Shown: positions 17,518 to 27,017, counted from the stretch's first letter. The stretch is 64,000 bases of DNA from SIAQ01 sp964484265 (GCA_964484265.1 CAZAFH010000022.1:6257-70256), one strand, 5' to 3'. The notes: generated by a model from the sequence alone, not told the origin. Program-made: numbers and translations.

Positions 17518-17669
17518 GTCTGTATAGAGAGAAATTTGGCGAAGGCCTGCTCGCAAAGGAGCTCTCGGGATTTCTTGCTACAATGAAAAAATAAATTGTC
17601 CAATCGAAGATGATTTGCGCCGCCTCGGCAAATAGAATCGCACTGGAAAAGCACCTACAGGAATCTCCC

Positions 17670-18353
17670 ATGCCCGACCCGACTCCTACGACTCCAGAGA
17701 CACCGGCGACAACTGCCCCTGAAGCCGAAAGAAAATGGTTTGGAAAATCGCCGGGCGATTGGATACTAGCCGTCGTTATTGCGCCGATTTACTCCTTGCT
17801 GTTACTTGGAGTAGGATATTGGCTGAACTCGTCGGCGCCTCACTTAGCCTTAAACATTGCTCCACCTGTTCAGTTTCAAGGTGAGAAAACAAAGTTCGGC
17901 ATTATCACTTTCTCTGTCACCAATGATGGTTCCAAAACCGAGGAAAGCGTCGAATGTTACTTCAAGACGCAAGGAGCCAAGGCTCCCGACATAAAAGTAA
18001 CCCCCGCACATCTCCAACCTGTGACGACCATTAAGGATGGAGAAGTTACCGTCAAAGTTGAGCGACTTCATTCTGGTGAAACCATTAATGTAGTCGCTTA
18101 CATTCCTGACGTTCTGGCTGACAAACCCGATGTGAAAGTCCGTGGTAAAGGTGTGAAGGGAGAAGAGAAGCCAGCGACGGATTGGACAGGGCGAACCTTA
18201 CTGGTCATTACGGTAACGTCCGCCATTTCGTGCCTGATTATTTGCGGCTTTATCGTCTCAACTTGGCGAAATCTGACGCAAATTGAGGTAAAAACGCTAA
18301 TTCTTGAGCGGAAAACGAAACTGCTTATTGAGAGCAACTTGAGAAAGAACTGA
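17670..18353 (+). CDS. Low-GC membrane protein of unknown function between comM and its remnant
   Basis: The product has 227 residues with AGGA just before the ATG at 17670. It shows a Pro/Thr-rich N-terminus (1-20), one hydrophobic segment (about 28-50, WILAVVIAPIYSLLLLGVGYW), an outer domain of about 130 residues with beta-strand character, and a second segment (about 183-205, TLLVITVTSAISCLIICGFIV) before a charged tail ending in LLIESNLRKN. The outer part (FGIITFSVTNDGSKTEESVE, then VKVERLHSGETINV) looks like an Ig-like fold. GC is near 43% in places, against about 60% around it. The low GC and the position beside a comM remnant suggest horizontal arrival. Function unknown. Confidence 0.6.
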   Translation: MPDPTPTTPETPATTAPEAERKWFGKSPGDWILAVVIAPIYSLLLLGVGYWLNSSAPHLALNIAPPVQFQGEKTKFGIITFSVTNDGSKTEESVECYFKTQGAKAPDIKVTPAHLQPVTTIKDGEVTVKVERLHSGETINVVAYIPDVLADKPDVKVRGKGVKGEEKPATDWTGRTLLVITVTSAISCLIICGFIVSTWRNLTQIEVKTLILERKTKLLIESNLRKN

Positions 18354-18513
18354 AGAGGACACACAAGAGATTTTCATTTGCGGATTGGATTAAAGCGATA
18401 AAGACGGACAAGGAGCAAAAGGACAAGGTGCAGAGGGTTCGACTGCAGGCACCCTTGACCCGCTCGGACGCGCCGTTCCGTAGCACGAATCGACGACTAC
18501 AGGGTTTGTTCAA

Positions 18514-18698
18514 ATGGGCGATCCGAAGCACACGTGCAATGCTCGCCTATGCAGATCGAACGCTATATGGGCCGAATCAGCGAGCCGTTGCTAGATCGCA
18601 TCGATCTATACATCGAAGTGCCCGCCGACATCAAACACCCGCACCTGAGCGAAGCGATCGGCTACCGCAGCCTGGATAGGAAGCTGTGGGCGCGGTAG
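18514..18698 (+). pseudogene. Internally deleted, frameshifted 3' remnant of a comM-like gene
   Basis: Bases 18514-18623 align to comM 17050-17160, and 18624-18698 align to 17443-17517, with about 280 nt missing between. A single-base loss near 18538 (CAAT for CAAAT) breaks the frame. The first part differs from comM largely at synonymous or conservative positions (for example GAG CGG TAC against GAA CGC TAT). The last 75 nt are almost identical, differing at one internal base and the stop codon. Confidence 0.85.
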
Positions 18699-18740
18699 CA
18701 CCAGAGACCGTTTATCGCCGTTACTATCCCCGATTCCGAG

Positions 18741-19643
18741 ATGAACATGATCTGCACTCGGCGCGATTTCGTGGCGGCTTCCCTGGGTACCCTCGGCGCG
18801 GCGTTCATCGCCCCGGCGAGCGAACGGAGTCCGCGGCTCAATCTGGACCGGCAAGTGGGCGTCACGACATCGTCGTTCTCCGGGCACCTGGCCGTCAAAT
18901 CCGCAGCTGGGCGGTTCACGCTGCTGGAACTGCCACGCATCATGCGCGATGAGCTGGATATGCGCATAATCGACGTGAACACGTCTTCTCTTGCGTCCTT
19001 CGACGCGGACTACCTGGTTCGCTGTCGTGATGCCGCCGAGAAGGCGGGGTGTGTTTTCACGAATCTCAAGATGAACCAGCGCGGCCTGAACATGGATAGC
19101 CGCAACGAGGGCGAGCGAAACCGGGCCTTGGCCGAGTATCGCCGAAGCATTGATGCTGGCGCTCGGCTCGGAGTGCGCTGGGTCAGGCCGTTGCCCAATG
19201 CGAAGCGACCGGAGATGGCCGTGCACGTGGCGAGCAATCGGGAGTTGGCCGACTACGCTGCCAAGCGAAAGATTCAATTACTTGTCGAGAACTATGGCTG
19301 GATGGAATCCGACCCGCAGGCAGTGACCTCGGTCATCAAGGCCGTGGGCCGCAACATCGCGGCATGCCCCGACACGGGCAATTGGTCAGACAACAAGGTG
19401 CGCTACGACGGTCTGGCGCGAGCGTTTCCGTTGGCCGTCACCTGCGATTTCAAGGCCCGCACACTGGGTCCAAAGGGCGAGCACTCGGCCTACGATCTGG
19501 AGCGCTGCTTTCGCATCGGCTGGGAGGCAGGCTTCCGAGGCCCGTGGTGCCTGGAGCATGTCCACAAGGACCGCAAAACGCTCTTCCGCGAGTTGATCCT
19601 GCTTCGCGACATGCTGCGCCGCTGGATGGCCGCACGGAAGTAA
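18741..19643 (+). CDS. Tat-exported TIM-barrel sugar isomerase/epimerase-like protein
   Basis: The 300-residue product begins with a twin-arginine signal (TRRDFVAASLGTLGAAF). The rest fits the xylose-isomerase-like/AP-endonuclease-2 TIM barrel: VGVTTSSF strand, ELDMRIIDVN, LVENYGWMESDP with a candidate metal-binding Glu, CPDTGNW with an Asp, LAVTCDFKA, and a closing PWCLEHVHKD. Such proteins isomerise or epimerise sugars or oxidise polyols. Either the ATG at 18741 or the one at 18747 may be used. It converges on the NHL-repeat gene with only 2 nt between stops and opens a neighbourhood of secreted carbohydrate-related genes. Substrate unknown. Confidence 0.75.
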   Translation: MNMICTRRDFVAASLGTLGAAFIAPASERSPRLNLDRQVGVTTSSFSGHLAVKSAAGRFTLLELPRIMRDELDMRIIDVNTSSLASFDADYLVRCRDAAEKAGCVFTNLKMNQRGLNMDSRNEGERNRALAEYRRSIDAGARLGVRWVRPLPNAKRPEMAVHVASNRELADYAAKRKIQLLVENYGWMESDPQAVTSVIKAVGRNIAACPDTGNWSDNKVRYDGLARAFPLAVTCDFKARTLGPKGEHSAYDLERCFRIGWEAGFRGPWCLEHVHKDRKTLFRELILLRDMLRRWMAARK

Positions 19644-19645
19644 TA

Positions 19646-22252
19646 TCAGGGCGCCCGTGACGTGACGTCGAGCTGATAGTTTTTCTGAATGCGCAGCAGA
19701 CGTTGGTTCACCATGTCGCCCACGTAGATATAGTTGTCCGTCGCCTCCACGCAATTCGGGAATCCCAGCGGGATGCCTTTCGTCGGCACGAGGTCGCCAG
19801 GCAATCCGCCCATCGAGTCGCGATTGCCGTAGGTACCGAAATGCAGGATTTCGTTTCCTGCGTTGTCCATGACGGAGACTCTCTGGGCGATGTTCGTTGG
19901 ATAGAAAATGCGTCCGTAGCCATCGACGGAAAAGCGCGGGGATCGGATGATGCAATCGGCATCGAACGCGCCGTATAGAACGTCGTAGCTGTGTGAAGGT
20001 CCTGCAGGAATCGTCGGGAAGAGAATGCCGCTTTCGAGCGAACCCGTCGGCGTGTATTTGTGAATTCGGCCCATGGCGCCGATAAACTTGTCGCCTTCGA
20101 AGCCTGGCAGAACCGACGACGGTTTTTTGTCCATGTAGCCGACGTAGAGGTTGCCCGCGAGATCGAAGCGCGCGCCGCCGGCGAAGGCTGGCAGGTTGGC
20201 GAGTTTCGTCGCTTCCCAGGGCACCTTGGCTTCGTTGCCGTGAAAAAGGCGCAACCCGTCTTTCGGATCGCCAACGAGCGCGAGGTTGCCGTTTGGGGCG
20301 ATCGCGAATCCCTTGTCGCCGTTGCCCGTGAAGCACCATTCATGCTGGAAAGCTGGCGTGAGGCGATTGCTGCCTGAGGCGCCGAAGTTGGCCGGCGGAT
20401 AGCCGTCCTTGTCCAGATGATAACGCGCGACTTTCCCGACGGCGTTCGAGGACTTGCCATCGGCAAGCGTGCGGATGTAGATGTGGCGATTGCGCGAATC
20501 GATTGCGATGCTCGGTGTGCGCAGCGGCACCTTGACGAAACGCGGCTTGCTCCAGTCGCTTGTCTTCCACACGCTGGCGTGATCGTCGAGGACGTAGACC
20601 TCCTCCGTCTTCTGATCGACCTCCATGCGGTCAAATCCGAGGCATCGCTGTGCGCCTTCGACGTTGTAAAAATCCTTCAGTAGCGCGAATCCCTTCTCGG
20701 CGTCCTTGTAAACGCGCACAGGCATCTCGGTGTAGGCGACCCAGATGTTCGTCGCCTTGCCCGACTCGGCCACGGCGACGTAGGAGTGCTTGTGCTGGCC
20801 TGTGTAGCCGGTCTCGGAAATCCGCAGCGTGACGGCAGGTTTGTCGTCCTTACGCCAGTCGTTGAACTTGAGCAACTCCACGTGGCCCCGCCCGGTGTAC
20901 TCGTCGCCGATCCTCGTGGTGACGTACAACGCACCCGTGCGGGCACTGACGGCGATGGCATCGGGATGAAGGACCGGAATCTCGCGAATCGATTTGCTGC
21001 TCGGATCGAGCACGATGATTCGCTTGTTCATGCGGTCGCACACGAAGACGTTGCCGGCTTTATCCACGGCGATGCCGTGCAGGGCGGAATAGCTGCGCAT
21101 GCCGCCGATCGCCGATTTGCGGTCGCGCGCCGCGCTGGCGAGGGCGTCCTTGTCGAGAGCGAAGAACACCGTGGCCGTCCGGGACGCGAGATCGACTTTC
21201 CAGACTTGGCCATCGCGCCAGAAGCCGTCGGTTTTGATCTCCTTGATGGAGCCATACATCGACGTCACGGCAAAGATGCCGCTCAGGTAAAAGCTCATTC
21301 CATCGGGAGCGAAACAAGTGAATACGGGACCTGCCATCGAGTGCACCAGATGAGCGCCAGGTGTCACGGGCCCTTGCGGGAACGGCGGGGTTTTCACAAG
21401 CGGGCCATGCAGATGGTCCTTGGGATTTTCGGGAATGGTGCCGTCGGTATTGAACGTCATCAGCTGAAAGCTGGCGCCGCCGAAGCCCGTGCTCCACGCG
21501 CTGAGTCGATCCGGATCGGGTGTGGGAAACAGTCGGGCCATCCCGCCCGTGGCCGTGTCGAGGAACGTGGTTGACAGGGACGGATCGGTGAGGCGGTTAA
21601 ACTTTGGGGAATAGGATCCATCGGGGTGGATGTTGATTCCCCAACCTTTCATGGCTTTAGTATCTTTGCCGGCCGGGGGCGGGAATACGGTGCGCACGTA
21701 GTTGCCAGCAATATCGTACTGACGAAGCGCGGGCGGGCCGAGATTGCTGGAATGCCCGAGCACGAAGACTTTGCCGTCGGATTTGATTTCGAGTCCGTTG
21801 ATGCCGAAGGGGCTGTGGTCGTTGTGTCCCATTTCCGCGGAATAGTAAGCGTATGGGTCGCCGCCGACGATGCGGTTCAAGGCCACGTTCATGCCTGCGC
21901 GGACACGCAGGGCCAATGCGCCGGGTTTAGGCACGGGGTTTCGGTGATCGTCCTTGCCGTCCCATTCGAGCTTCTGAAATCGGGAATTCGCCAACAACGG
22001 CGGCGGCGTCTTCGGCCCGAGCACGCCCGCGGCAAGGTGGCGGATCACGATGTTTTTCGCCGGGTCGATGACGGCCACCTCGACGTCCGCCATTTGGTTC
22101 AACTCAAAGATCGCGTACCACTTCTTCGCTTTTTCGTCGAACTTCAATGCAGGCCTTTGGACCCATCGGAGAGGTTCGCCAGCCGAAGCCGGCTGCGAAT
22201 AAAGCAGCACGACGCAAGTCAAGACGATCGATCGGCTCATCATTTTTCTCAT
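19646..22252 (-). CDS. Large secreted NHL-repeat beta-propeller protein
   Basis: The 868-residue protein has a signal peptide (MRKMMSRSIVLTCVVLLYSQ..., cleavage near PASAGE). An early Ig-like or FlgD-like piece (about 40-115, VEVAVIDPAKNIVIRHLAAG...GALALRVRAG) is followed by NHL/WD-like propeller blades, for example LHGIAVDKAGNVFVCDRMN, IAIDSRNRHIYIRTLADG and SVDGYGRIFYPTN. The end reads NCVEATDNYIYVGDMVNQRL. No catalytic signature is evident. It may be a binding platform or lyase-like propeller in the periplasm. It begins 26 nt after the toroid-protein gene on the same strand, suggesting one transcript. Confidence 0.75.
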   Translation of the reverse strand: MRKMMSRSIVLTCVVLLYSQPASAGEPLRWVQRPALKFDEKAKKWYAIFELNQMADVEVAVIDPAKNIVIRHLAAGVLGPKTPPPLLANSRFQKLEWDGKDDHRNPVPKPGALALRVRAGMNVALNRIVGGDPYAYYSAEMGHNDHSPFGINGLEIKSDGKVFVLGHSSNLGPPALRQYDIAGNYVRTVFPPPAGKDTKAMKGWGINIHPDGSYSPKFNRLTDPSLSTTFLDTATGGMARLFPTPDPDRLSAWSTGFGGASFQLMTFNTDGTIPENPKDHLHGPLVKTPPFPQGPVTPGAHLVHSMAGPVFTCFAPDGMSFYLSGIFAVTSMYGSIKEIKTDGFWRDGQVWKVDLASRTATVFFALDKDALASAARDRKSAIGGMRSYSALHGIAVDKAGNVFVCDRMNKRIIVLDPSSKSIREIPVLHPDAIAVSARTGALYVTTRIGDEYTGRGHVELLKFNDWRKDDKPAVTLRISETGYTGQHKHSYVAVAESGKATNIWVAYTEMPVRVYKDAEKGFALLKDFYNVEGAQRCLGFDRMEVDQKTEEVYVLDDHASVWKTSDWSKPRFVKVPLRTPSIAIDSRNRHIYIRTLADGKSSNAVGKVARYHLDKDGYPPANFGASGSNRLTPAFQHEWCFTGNGDKGFAIAPNGNLALVGDPKDGLRLFHGNEAKVPWEATKLANLPAFAGGARFDLAGNLYVGYMDKKPSSVLPGFEGDKFIGAMGRIHKYTPTGSLESGILFPTIPAGPSHSYDVLYGAFDADCIIRSPRFSVDGYGRIFYPTNIAQRVSVMDNAGNEILHFGTYGNRDSMGGLPGDLVPTKGIPLGFPNCVEATDNYIYVGDMVNQRLLRIQKNYQLDVTSRAP

Positions 22253-22278
22253 TGCAATTCTGGATTCGAGTTCGTCGG

Positions 22279-23832
22279 CTACGGGGTGATAGCGCGGCCG
22301 TCGCGCATGCGGACGATGCTGCGCGTCAGGTCCTTGGCGAGATTAGCGCGCGCCAGGAAGAGCATCGCGAAGCAAGTGTCGGGCACATCGCCATGCCGAT
22401 CCAGCCAGCTGCCATCCGGCCGCTGGTTTTTCAGAATCACGTCGGACCCCCAGCCATACCAGTCCTTGCCGTCGATGGTCTTGAGATCATAGATCACGGC
22501 GACGCGCTCCAGGCTCCAGAGGAAATAATAATCTCCCCACGCCTCGGCCCGAATGATGCCGCCCCTATGACCTACTGCGGGATCTGGATTTGGTACATTG
22601 GTTATCGTTCGACCGATGACACCGGCCAAGTGCGCAAAGGCCTTGGCGCAACGTTCATCGGCCAGGGCATCGGCAGGAGGATCGCCTACCGTGTTTCCTC
22701 CGAAAGACCGGTCTTCGCGCAGCGTCTTGTCCATTGCAAGAGCGATCAGGCCAGCGCAGGTATTCGCGTCACGCAGCGTACTGCCGGAGTAGTGCCCCGG
22801 CATATCGTAGCCCCACGTCCCATCGGCGTTTTGTTTTTGGCAAAATGTACGTGCGGCAGCCAGAATTGCAGGGCGCACCGGTATCCCGTGCTGACTGCTG
22901 CCCCACAAGCTGAGAAGCGCGAATTGCGTCATCGAGTTCGACGGCGGGTGCGGCCTACCAATTCCGGTCGGCTTGTATTTGTTCGATTGAAGCTTCTCCA
23001 ATAGCTTCTCTTCCTGCGCGGGAGTGACGGGCGGATTGAGATAAGACCATCGGCCGTCCTCGCATTGGCCGGCGATTATGCGCAGAGCAAGCGTGCGCGC
23101 CAGGACGCGGTCTTCTGCCTGCAAGGGTTCCGCGTCGTGCAGGCGGTTGAGAAAAAACAGAATCGCACCTAGTGAATAGATCATCTGATTGCTCGGACCG
23201 GATTCGCGGACGACGCGAAGCGCTGCTTGAATGGCTGGATCGTCCCGCGGGACCTTGGCTTCGAGCAGCGCCAGGCCGACGAGCGCGATCGTTCCCGTAT
23301 GGGCGTCCTTTGGAAACCGTCCGTCGATGGGCGCAATCTCACCAACCTTCTCCATGCGCTTTTTCAGGTGAACCACGCCCTTGTCGAGCGCCGCCCGGAT
23401 ATGCGGCGGCATCGGCGGCGGCTCGTTGGAAATGGGTTTCTGGTCCACGTCCGCGATTTCCGGCGCCGGCTTCTTCGTGTCCGGTTCTGTTCGGCGACTG
23501 CTGAAAAACCAGACCAGGCCAATGGCGAGGACGAGCACCGCGCCGAACGCCATGAAACATCCCAACACCCCCGAGGCCAACAAAACGCGGCGTCCGGATC
23601 CTTGGCCTGATGCCGGTGCTGGCGGTGTCGCTTCGGTGACGGCCGGCGTCGGCGTGGGTGTGCCAGGAACCGCTGTGGGCGGCGGAATCGCCGTTACTGC
23701 TTCCGATTCAATTGGAGTCGGCTCTTTCTTTCGACTGAGAACGGCGCCGCACTGCGGGCAGACAACCTTCTCCGGCGGCGGTTGCGGAATCTCCAGAGGT
23801 TTTTGGCATCGCGGGCAAGATTTGGTAGCCAC
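22279..23832 (-). CDS. Zinc-ribbon, membrane-anchored prenyltransferase/squalene-cyclase-like toroid protein
   Basis: Start is the GTG at 23832: GGAGG lies about 5 nt upstream and the encoded VATKSCPRC matches the openings of sister ribbon proteins, while the upstream ATG frame adds no conserved sequence. The 517-residue protein has a ribbon (CPRC and CPQC, within 1-35), a Pro/Thr/Ala linker, one membrane segment (ending in AIGLVWFF), and an alpha-alpha toroid of about 370 residues with QW-like motifs (QNADGTWGYDMPG, QRPDGSWLDRHGD). True cyclases need a DxDD motif, which I do not see, so this is probably a structural or binding relative. It leads the NHL-repeat gene. Confidence 0.75.
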   Translation of the reverse strand: MATKSCPRCQKPLEIPQPPPEKVVCPQCGAVLSRKKEPTPIESEAVTAIPPPTAVPGTPTPTPAVTEATPPAPASGQGSGRRVLLASGVLGCFMAFGAVLVLAIGLVWFFSSRRTEPDTKKPAPEIADVDQKPISNEPPPMPPHIRAALDKGVVHLKKRMEKVGEIAPIDGRFPKDAHTGTIALVGLALLEAKVPRDDPAIQAALRVVRESGPSNQMIYSLGAILFFLNRLHDAEPLQAEDRVLARTLALRIIAGQCEDGRWSYLNPPVTPAQEEKLLEKLQSNKYKPTGIGRPHPPSNSMTQFALLSLWGSSQHGIPVRPAILAAARTFCQKQNADGTWGYDMPGHYSGSTLRDANTCAGLIALAMDKTLREDRSFGGNTVGDPPADALADERCAKAFAHLAGVIGRTITNVPNPDPAVGHRGGIIRAEAWGDYYFLWSLERVAVIYDLKTIDGKDWYGWGSDVILKNQRPDGSWLDRHGDVPDTCFAMLFLARANLAKDLTRSIVRMRDGRAITP

Positions 23833-24021
23833 GGGACCTCCATTTATCGGTTCCTGCCGAGTACGCACGAACCGGCATTACGGCCCATCTTATTCCCAGG
23901 CCAATCAGGAACCCACCCTCATATTTCCCAGTGCATGTCAATTATTCGAGCGCAATTTCCCAACACTGCCGAGTCCCATATTCTTACCAGCAACAGAAAC
24001 GCCCCAAATTCGGAGCACGCC

Positions 24022-25449
24022 ATGAGACACTACTTGTCAACATTACTCGTCTTTGGCTCTATCGCAGCAATCCCCATGTCGGCTCACGCCGGCAGCAAGC
24101 CGAATATCATCCTCGTCATGGCCGACGATCAGGGCTGGGGCGACATGGCCTACAACGGTCACAAGGTCGTCAAGACGCCGAATTTCGACAAGATGGCGGC
24201 AACCGGCCTGCGCTTCGACCGCTTCTACGCCGCGGCCCCGGTTTGCTCGCCGACGCGAGCCAGCGTCATGACGGGCCGGCATCCCAATCGGTGCGGCTGT
24301 TTCTCGTGGGGGCATTCGCTCAGGCCGCAGGAATTCACCATTGCCGAGGCTTTGAAGATGGCCGGCTATCGCACGGGTCACTTTGGCAAATGGCATCTCG
24401 GCTCGGTCCGCCTTGGCAGCCCCGTCAACCCCGGCGCAAGCGGCTTCGACGAATGGCTCAGTGCCGAGAATTTTTTCGACATCGACCCGATCCTTTCGAA
24501 GAAGGGCAAGGCCGTACAGTTGAAAGGCGATAGCTCGGAGGTGACGGTCGATGCGGCTCTTGAATTCATCCGCGATTCCAGCAGGAAGAAGGATCCGTTC
24601 CTTGCGGTCGTCTGGTTTGGATCGCCGCACGCGCCGCACCAGGCCCTGGAAGCCGACAAGCGCCTCTATCCCGATCAGCCGGCGGCGCTGCAGAACTTTT
24701 ACGGCGAAATCACGGCCATGGATCGCGCCTTCGGCAAGCTGCGCGACGAACTGAAGAAACTAGGCATCGATCAGAACACGATCCTCTGGTATTGCAGCGA
24801 CAACGGCGCCCTGCCCAAAGTGGGATCGACCGGCGGCTTCCGTGGATTCAAGGCCAGCCTCTACGAAGGCGGCGTACTCGTGCCCGCCATCCTCGAATGG
24901 CCAGCGCGCATCAGCAAACACCGTACGACGAGTGTGCGCTGCAACACCACGGATATTTATCCGACGCTGCTCGAAATCGTCGGCGTCAAGATGAAAGGCC
25001 AGCCACCGCTCGACGGCATCAGTCTCGTCCCGCTGATCGACAACAAAATGACGGCAAGACCCAGACCGATGGGCTTCTGGAACTTCCCCACGGCCGGCAT
25101 CAGCACGCCAAGCCACGCCTGGATGACGCAGCTTCTCGCCGCCCAGAAAGAAGGCAAGGAACCCGACGACAAAGCGAAGCTAAGACTCGACGCCGGCAAG
25201 ATCCAGAAGCGCTACCCCGCCGACAAGCTGCCAGGCCACGCCGCCTGGATCGACGGCGACTGGAAGCTGCACCAGATTCCTGGCAAAGGAGGCGACAAGA
25301 TCCGCTTCGAACTCTACGACCTTGTCAAGGATCGCGCGGAAACGATGGACGTCTCTGCTGCAGAGTCCGCTCGCGTCAAGACGATGCGCCAGGCCCTAAA
25401 CGCCTGGCAGAAATCCGTGATCCGCAGCCTGAACGGCGAGGACTACTGA
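24022..25449 (+). CDS. Secreted sulfatase (formylglycine-dependent), second copy
   Basis: The 475-residue sulfatase has a signal peptide (to about AHAGS, residue 24). The formylglycine motif CSPTRASVMTGRHPNRCG starts at C75. Metal-site motifs are MADDQGWGDM (D35, D36), FGKWHLG and YCSDNGALP. Short insertions and the RCG after the motif resemble arylsulfatase A-type enzymes of planctomycetes. Start chosen from the signal peptide, with GGAG 10 nt upstream; the longer frame from 23782 is unsupported. It is transcribed away from the toroid and NHL genes and toward the GH-like and esterase genes. A desulfation step in polysaccharide breakdown is the natural reading, but the substrate is unknown. 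Confidence 0.93.
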   Translation: MRHYLSTLLVFGSIAAIPMSAHAGSKPNIILVMADDQGWGDMAYNGHKVVKTPNFDKMAATGLRFDRFYAAAPVCSPTRASVMTGRHPNRCGCFSWGHSLRPQEFTIAEALKMAGYRTGHFGKWHLGSVRLGSPVNPGASGFDEWLSAENFFDIDPILSKKGKAVQLKGDSSEVTVDAALEFIRDSSRKKDPFLAVVWFGSPHAPHQALEADKRLYPDQPAALQNFYGEITAMDRAFGKLRDELKKLGIDQNTILWYCSDNGALPKVGSTGGFRGFKASLYEGGVLVPAILEWPARISKHRTTSVRCNTTDIYPTLLEIVGVKMKGQPPLDGISLVPLIDNKMTARPRPMGFWNFPTAGISTPSHAWMTQLLAAQKEGKEPDDKAKLRLDAGKIQKRYPADKLPGHAAWIDGDWKLHQIPGKGGDKIRFELYDLVKDRAETMDVSAAESARVKTMRQALNAWQKSVIRSLNGEDY

Positions 25450-25546
25450 AACTGAGCTGCGAGGATTGGCGGGCTTATTGGGACCCCATTTTTCGCACGG
25501 AAAGTGATGATCCATCAACTCTCAATCGGTAATCCGATGTTCTTCC

Positions 25547-25627
25547 GAGCCGCGACCGTGAGGGAGCGGCCAACGGGATGCCGTGCCGGAACATGTGACT
25601 TCGGCCACTCCCTCACGGTCGTGGCTC
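25547..25627. repeat. 25-bp inverted repeat between convergent genes
   Basis: Arms at 25547-25571 and 25603-25627 pair over 25 bp with two differences, both compatible with G-U pairing (core CGACCGTGAGGGAG). Loop 31 nt. The gap of 209 nt separates the sulfatase stop from the stop of the GH-like gene, so a bidirectional terminator is possible. A poly-T run does not follow at once. Confidence 0.75.
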
Positions 25628-25658
25628 AGAGCTATTCTTTTCAAGCCGCGCGAGCCAC

Positions 25659-26972
25659 TCACTCAACGACAACACGATTCACCCTCGGGCTGAGTCGCGG
25701 GTTTGTCGATTCGAGCTGGCAGCGGATTTGAACGTATCGCTCGGCCTTCACGGCGGCGCCTCGGTGGACGGCCCGCCAGTCGGACCATTCGCCGGTGTTT
25801 TTCGTGCGGAAGGATAAGCGCACCTCGGCTTCCCTGACGCCTTCCGCGTAGCCGACGCTGCCGAAGCCGTTGCCACAGAACCAGAGACGGAAGACGCCAT
25901 CGACAATATCGACTTCGGGGTATTCGACCATGGTGTCGTCCCAGGCTTTCTTCGGGCTAGGGCCGAGCACCGGCTCGATGGGGCTTTTCTCCCAGTTCTT
26001 GCCGTCGAGGCTTTCCGCGTAGGCGATGCGGTAGTTGGGCTTGGCGTAGGAGTACCACATGCGGAAGACGCCATCGTCGTGGCGGACATAGCAGCGCGAG
26101 AGGATGATGCGCTTGCCGCCCGTGGTGAAGTCGTCGGTGAGAACGGGGTTTTTGTCGTACTTGGTCCAGCGAATGCCATCGGACGAAGTGGCCAGACACT
26201 GATGGATGTTTTGCTTGCCTGGCGTGGCGAGGGCGGCGGTGTACCACATCATCCACTGGTCGCCGACTTTCAGCACCATGGGAACGCAGGCGCCGCCGCC
26301 GTCGGGCGAGTCGGCGGGGCCGCGATCGAGAATCGGCGCAGCCTGGTAGCGTTTCCACGACAGCCCGGCGTCAAACGATTCGGCCAGGCCCATCGCCCAG
26401 GTGGTGCCTGGCCCTTTGAATCCCCAACCGGTGTAGTACATGCGCCAGTGCGTATCGGTGACTTTGACGACGCGCGGCTGGTTGATTTGGCCGCCCTCCC
26501 AGGCCCCTTGCGGTTTCAGCACCGGGCTTGCGGGATGCTCCTTCCAGGTCAGCGGATCGCGGATGCTGGCCTCGGCGAAACCGATGCCGCCGGCTTTCCG
26601 CCCGGCGTAATACATGCGATACGTCTTGCCGTCGGCCATGCGAATGATGGAAACGCCATTGGTCCATTTGTCCCACGGGCCGGTCTTGTCAGGTCCAAAG
26701 ATGGGGTTGGCCAGATGTTTCTTCCAGGCTTGTGGCGCCGTCCACTGTTCGATCCAGTTAACGCGAATGGATCGCGACTTGCCGAGGTCGATCGGCTTGG
26801 CCAAGAACTCGCCACGTTTCCTAAACCCATCGGACGTCTTGGCGAGGCAAAGCCGTTTGCGCTCGTCAGGTTGAACGTGGAGGAATTCGCCGACGGTCAG
26901 GTCGATGGATTGGCCGACCTGCGCAACCATCGGCGACGCGAGCAAGAAGACGAACGAAGGTAGCCAGTTCAT
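25659..26972 (-). CDS. Secreted GH43/GH130-like five-bladed propeller protein
   Basis: The 437-residue product has a signal peptide (MNWLPSFVFLLASPMVAQV). Repeats of the type WRMYYTGWGF, KTYRMYYAGRKAGGIG, FRMWYSYAKPNYRIAYA and FRLWFCGNGFGSVGYAE mark the blades of a glycosidase-type propeller, as in GH32/43/68 and GH130 enzymes. Typical phrases include NPIFGPDKTGPWD, GGQINQPRVVKV and TDDFTTGGKRIILSR. Catalytic acids cannot be assigned with confidence. A C-terminal segment of about 70 residues (EVRLSFRTKNTGEWSDWR) looks like a separate beta-sandwich. It follows the esterase gene on the same strand after 45 nt. Role in glycan breakdown is inferred from fold and context. Confidence 0.75.
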   Translation of the reverse strand: MNWLPSFVFLLASPMVAQVGQSIDLTVGEFLHVQPDERKRLCLAKTSDGFRKRGEFLAKPIDLGKSRSIRVNWIEQWTAPQAWKKHLANPIFGPDKTGPWDKWTNGVSIIRMADGKTYRMYYAGRKAGGIGFAEASIRDPLTWKEHPASPVLKPQGAWEGGQINQPRVVKVTDTHWRMYYTGWGFKGPGTTWAMGLAESFDAGLSWKRYQAAPILDRGPADSPDGGGACVPMVLKVGDQWMMWYTAALATPGKQNIHQCLATSSDGIRWTKYDKNPVLTDDFTTGGKRIILSRCYVRHDDGVFRMWYSYAKPNYRIAYAESLDGKNWEKSPIEPVLGPSPKKAWDDTMVEYPEVDIVDGVFRLWFCGNGFGSVGYAEGVREAEVRLSFRTKNTGEWSDWRAVHRGAAVKAERYVQIRCQLESTNPRLSPRVNRVVVE

Positions 26973-27017
26973 GATCCGTTCCCGCTAATTATTGTCCTGA
27001 TCCGTTTCTGCGCACCA

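Noticed and set aside
18428..18679. 83-codon frame across the comM remnant
   Set aside because: It reads the remnant out of the comM frame and has an Arg-rich, motif-free translation.
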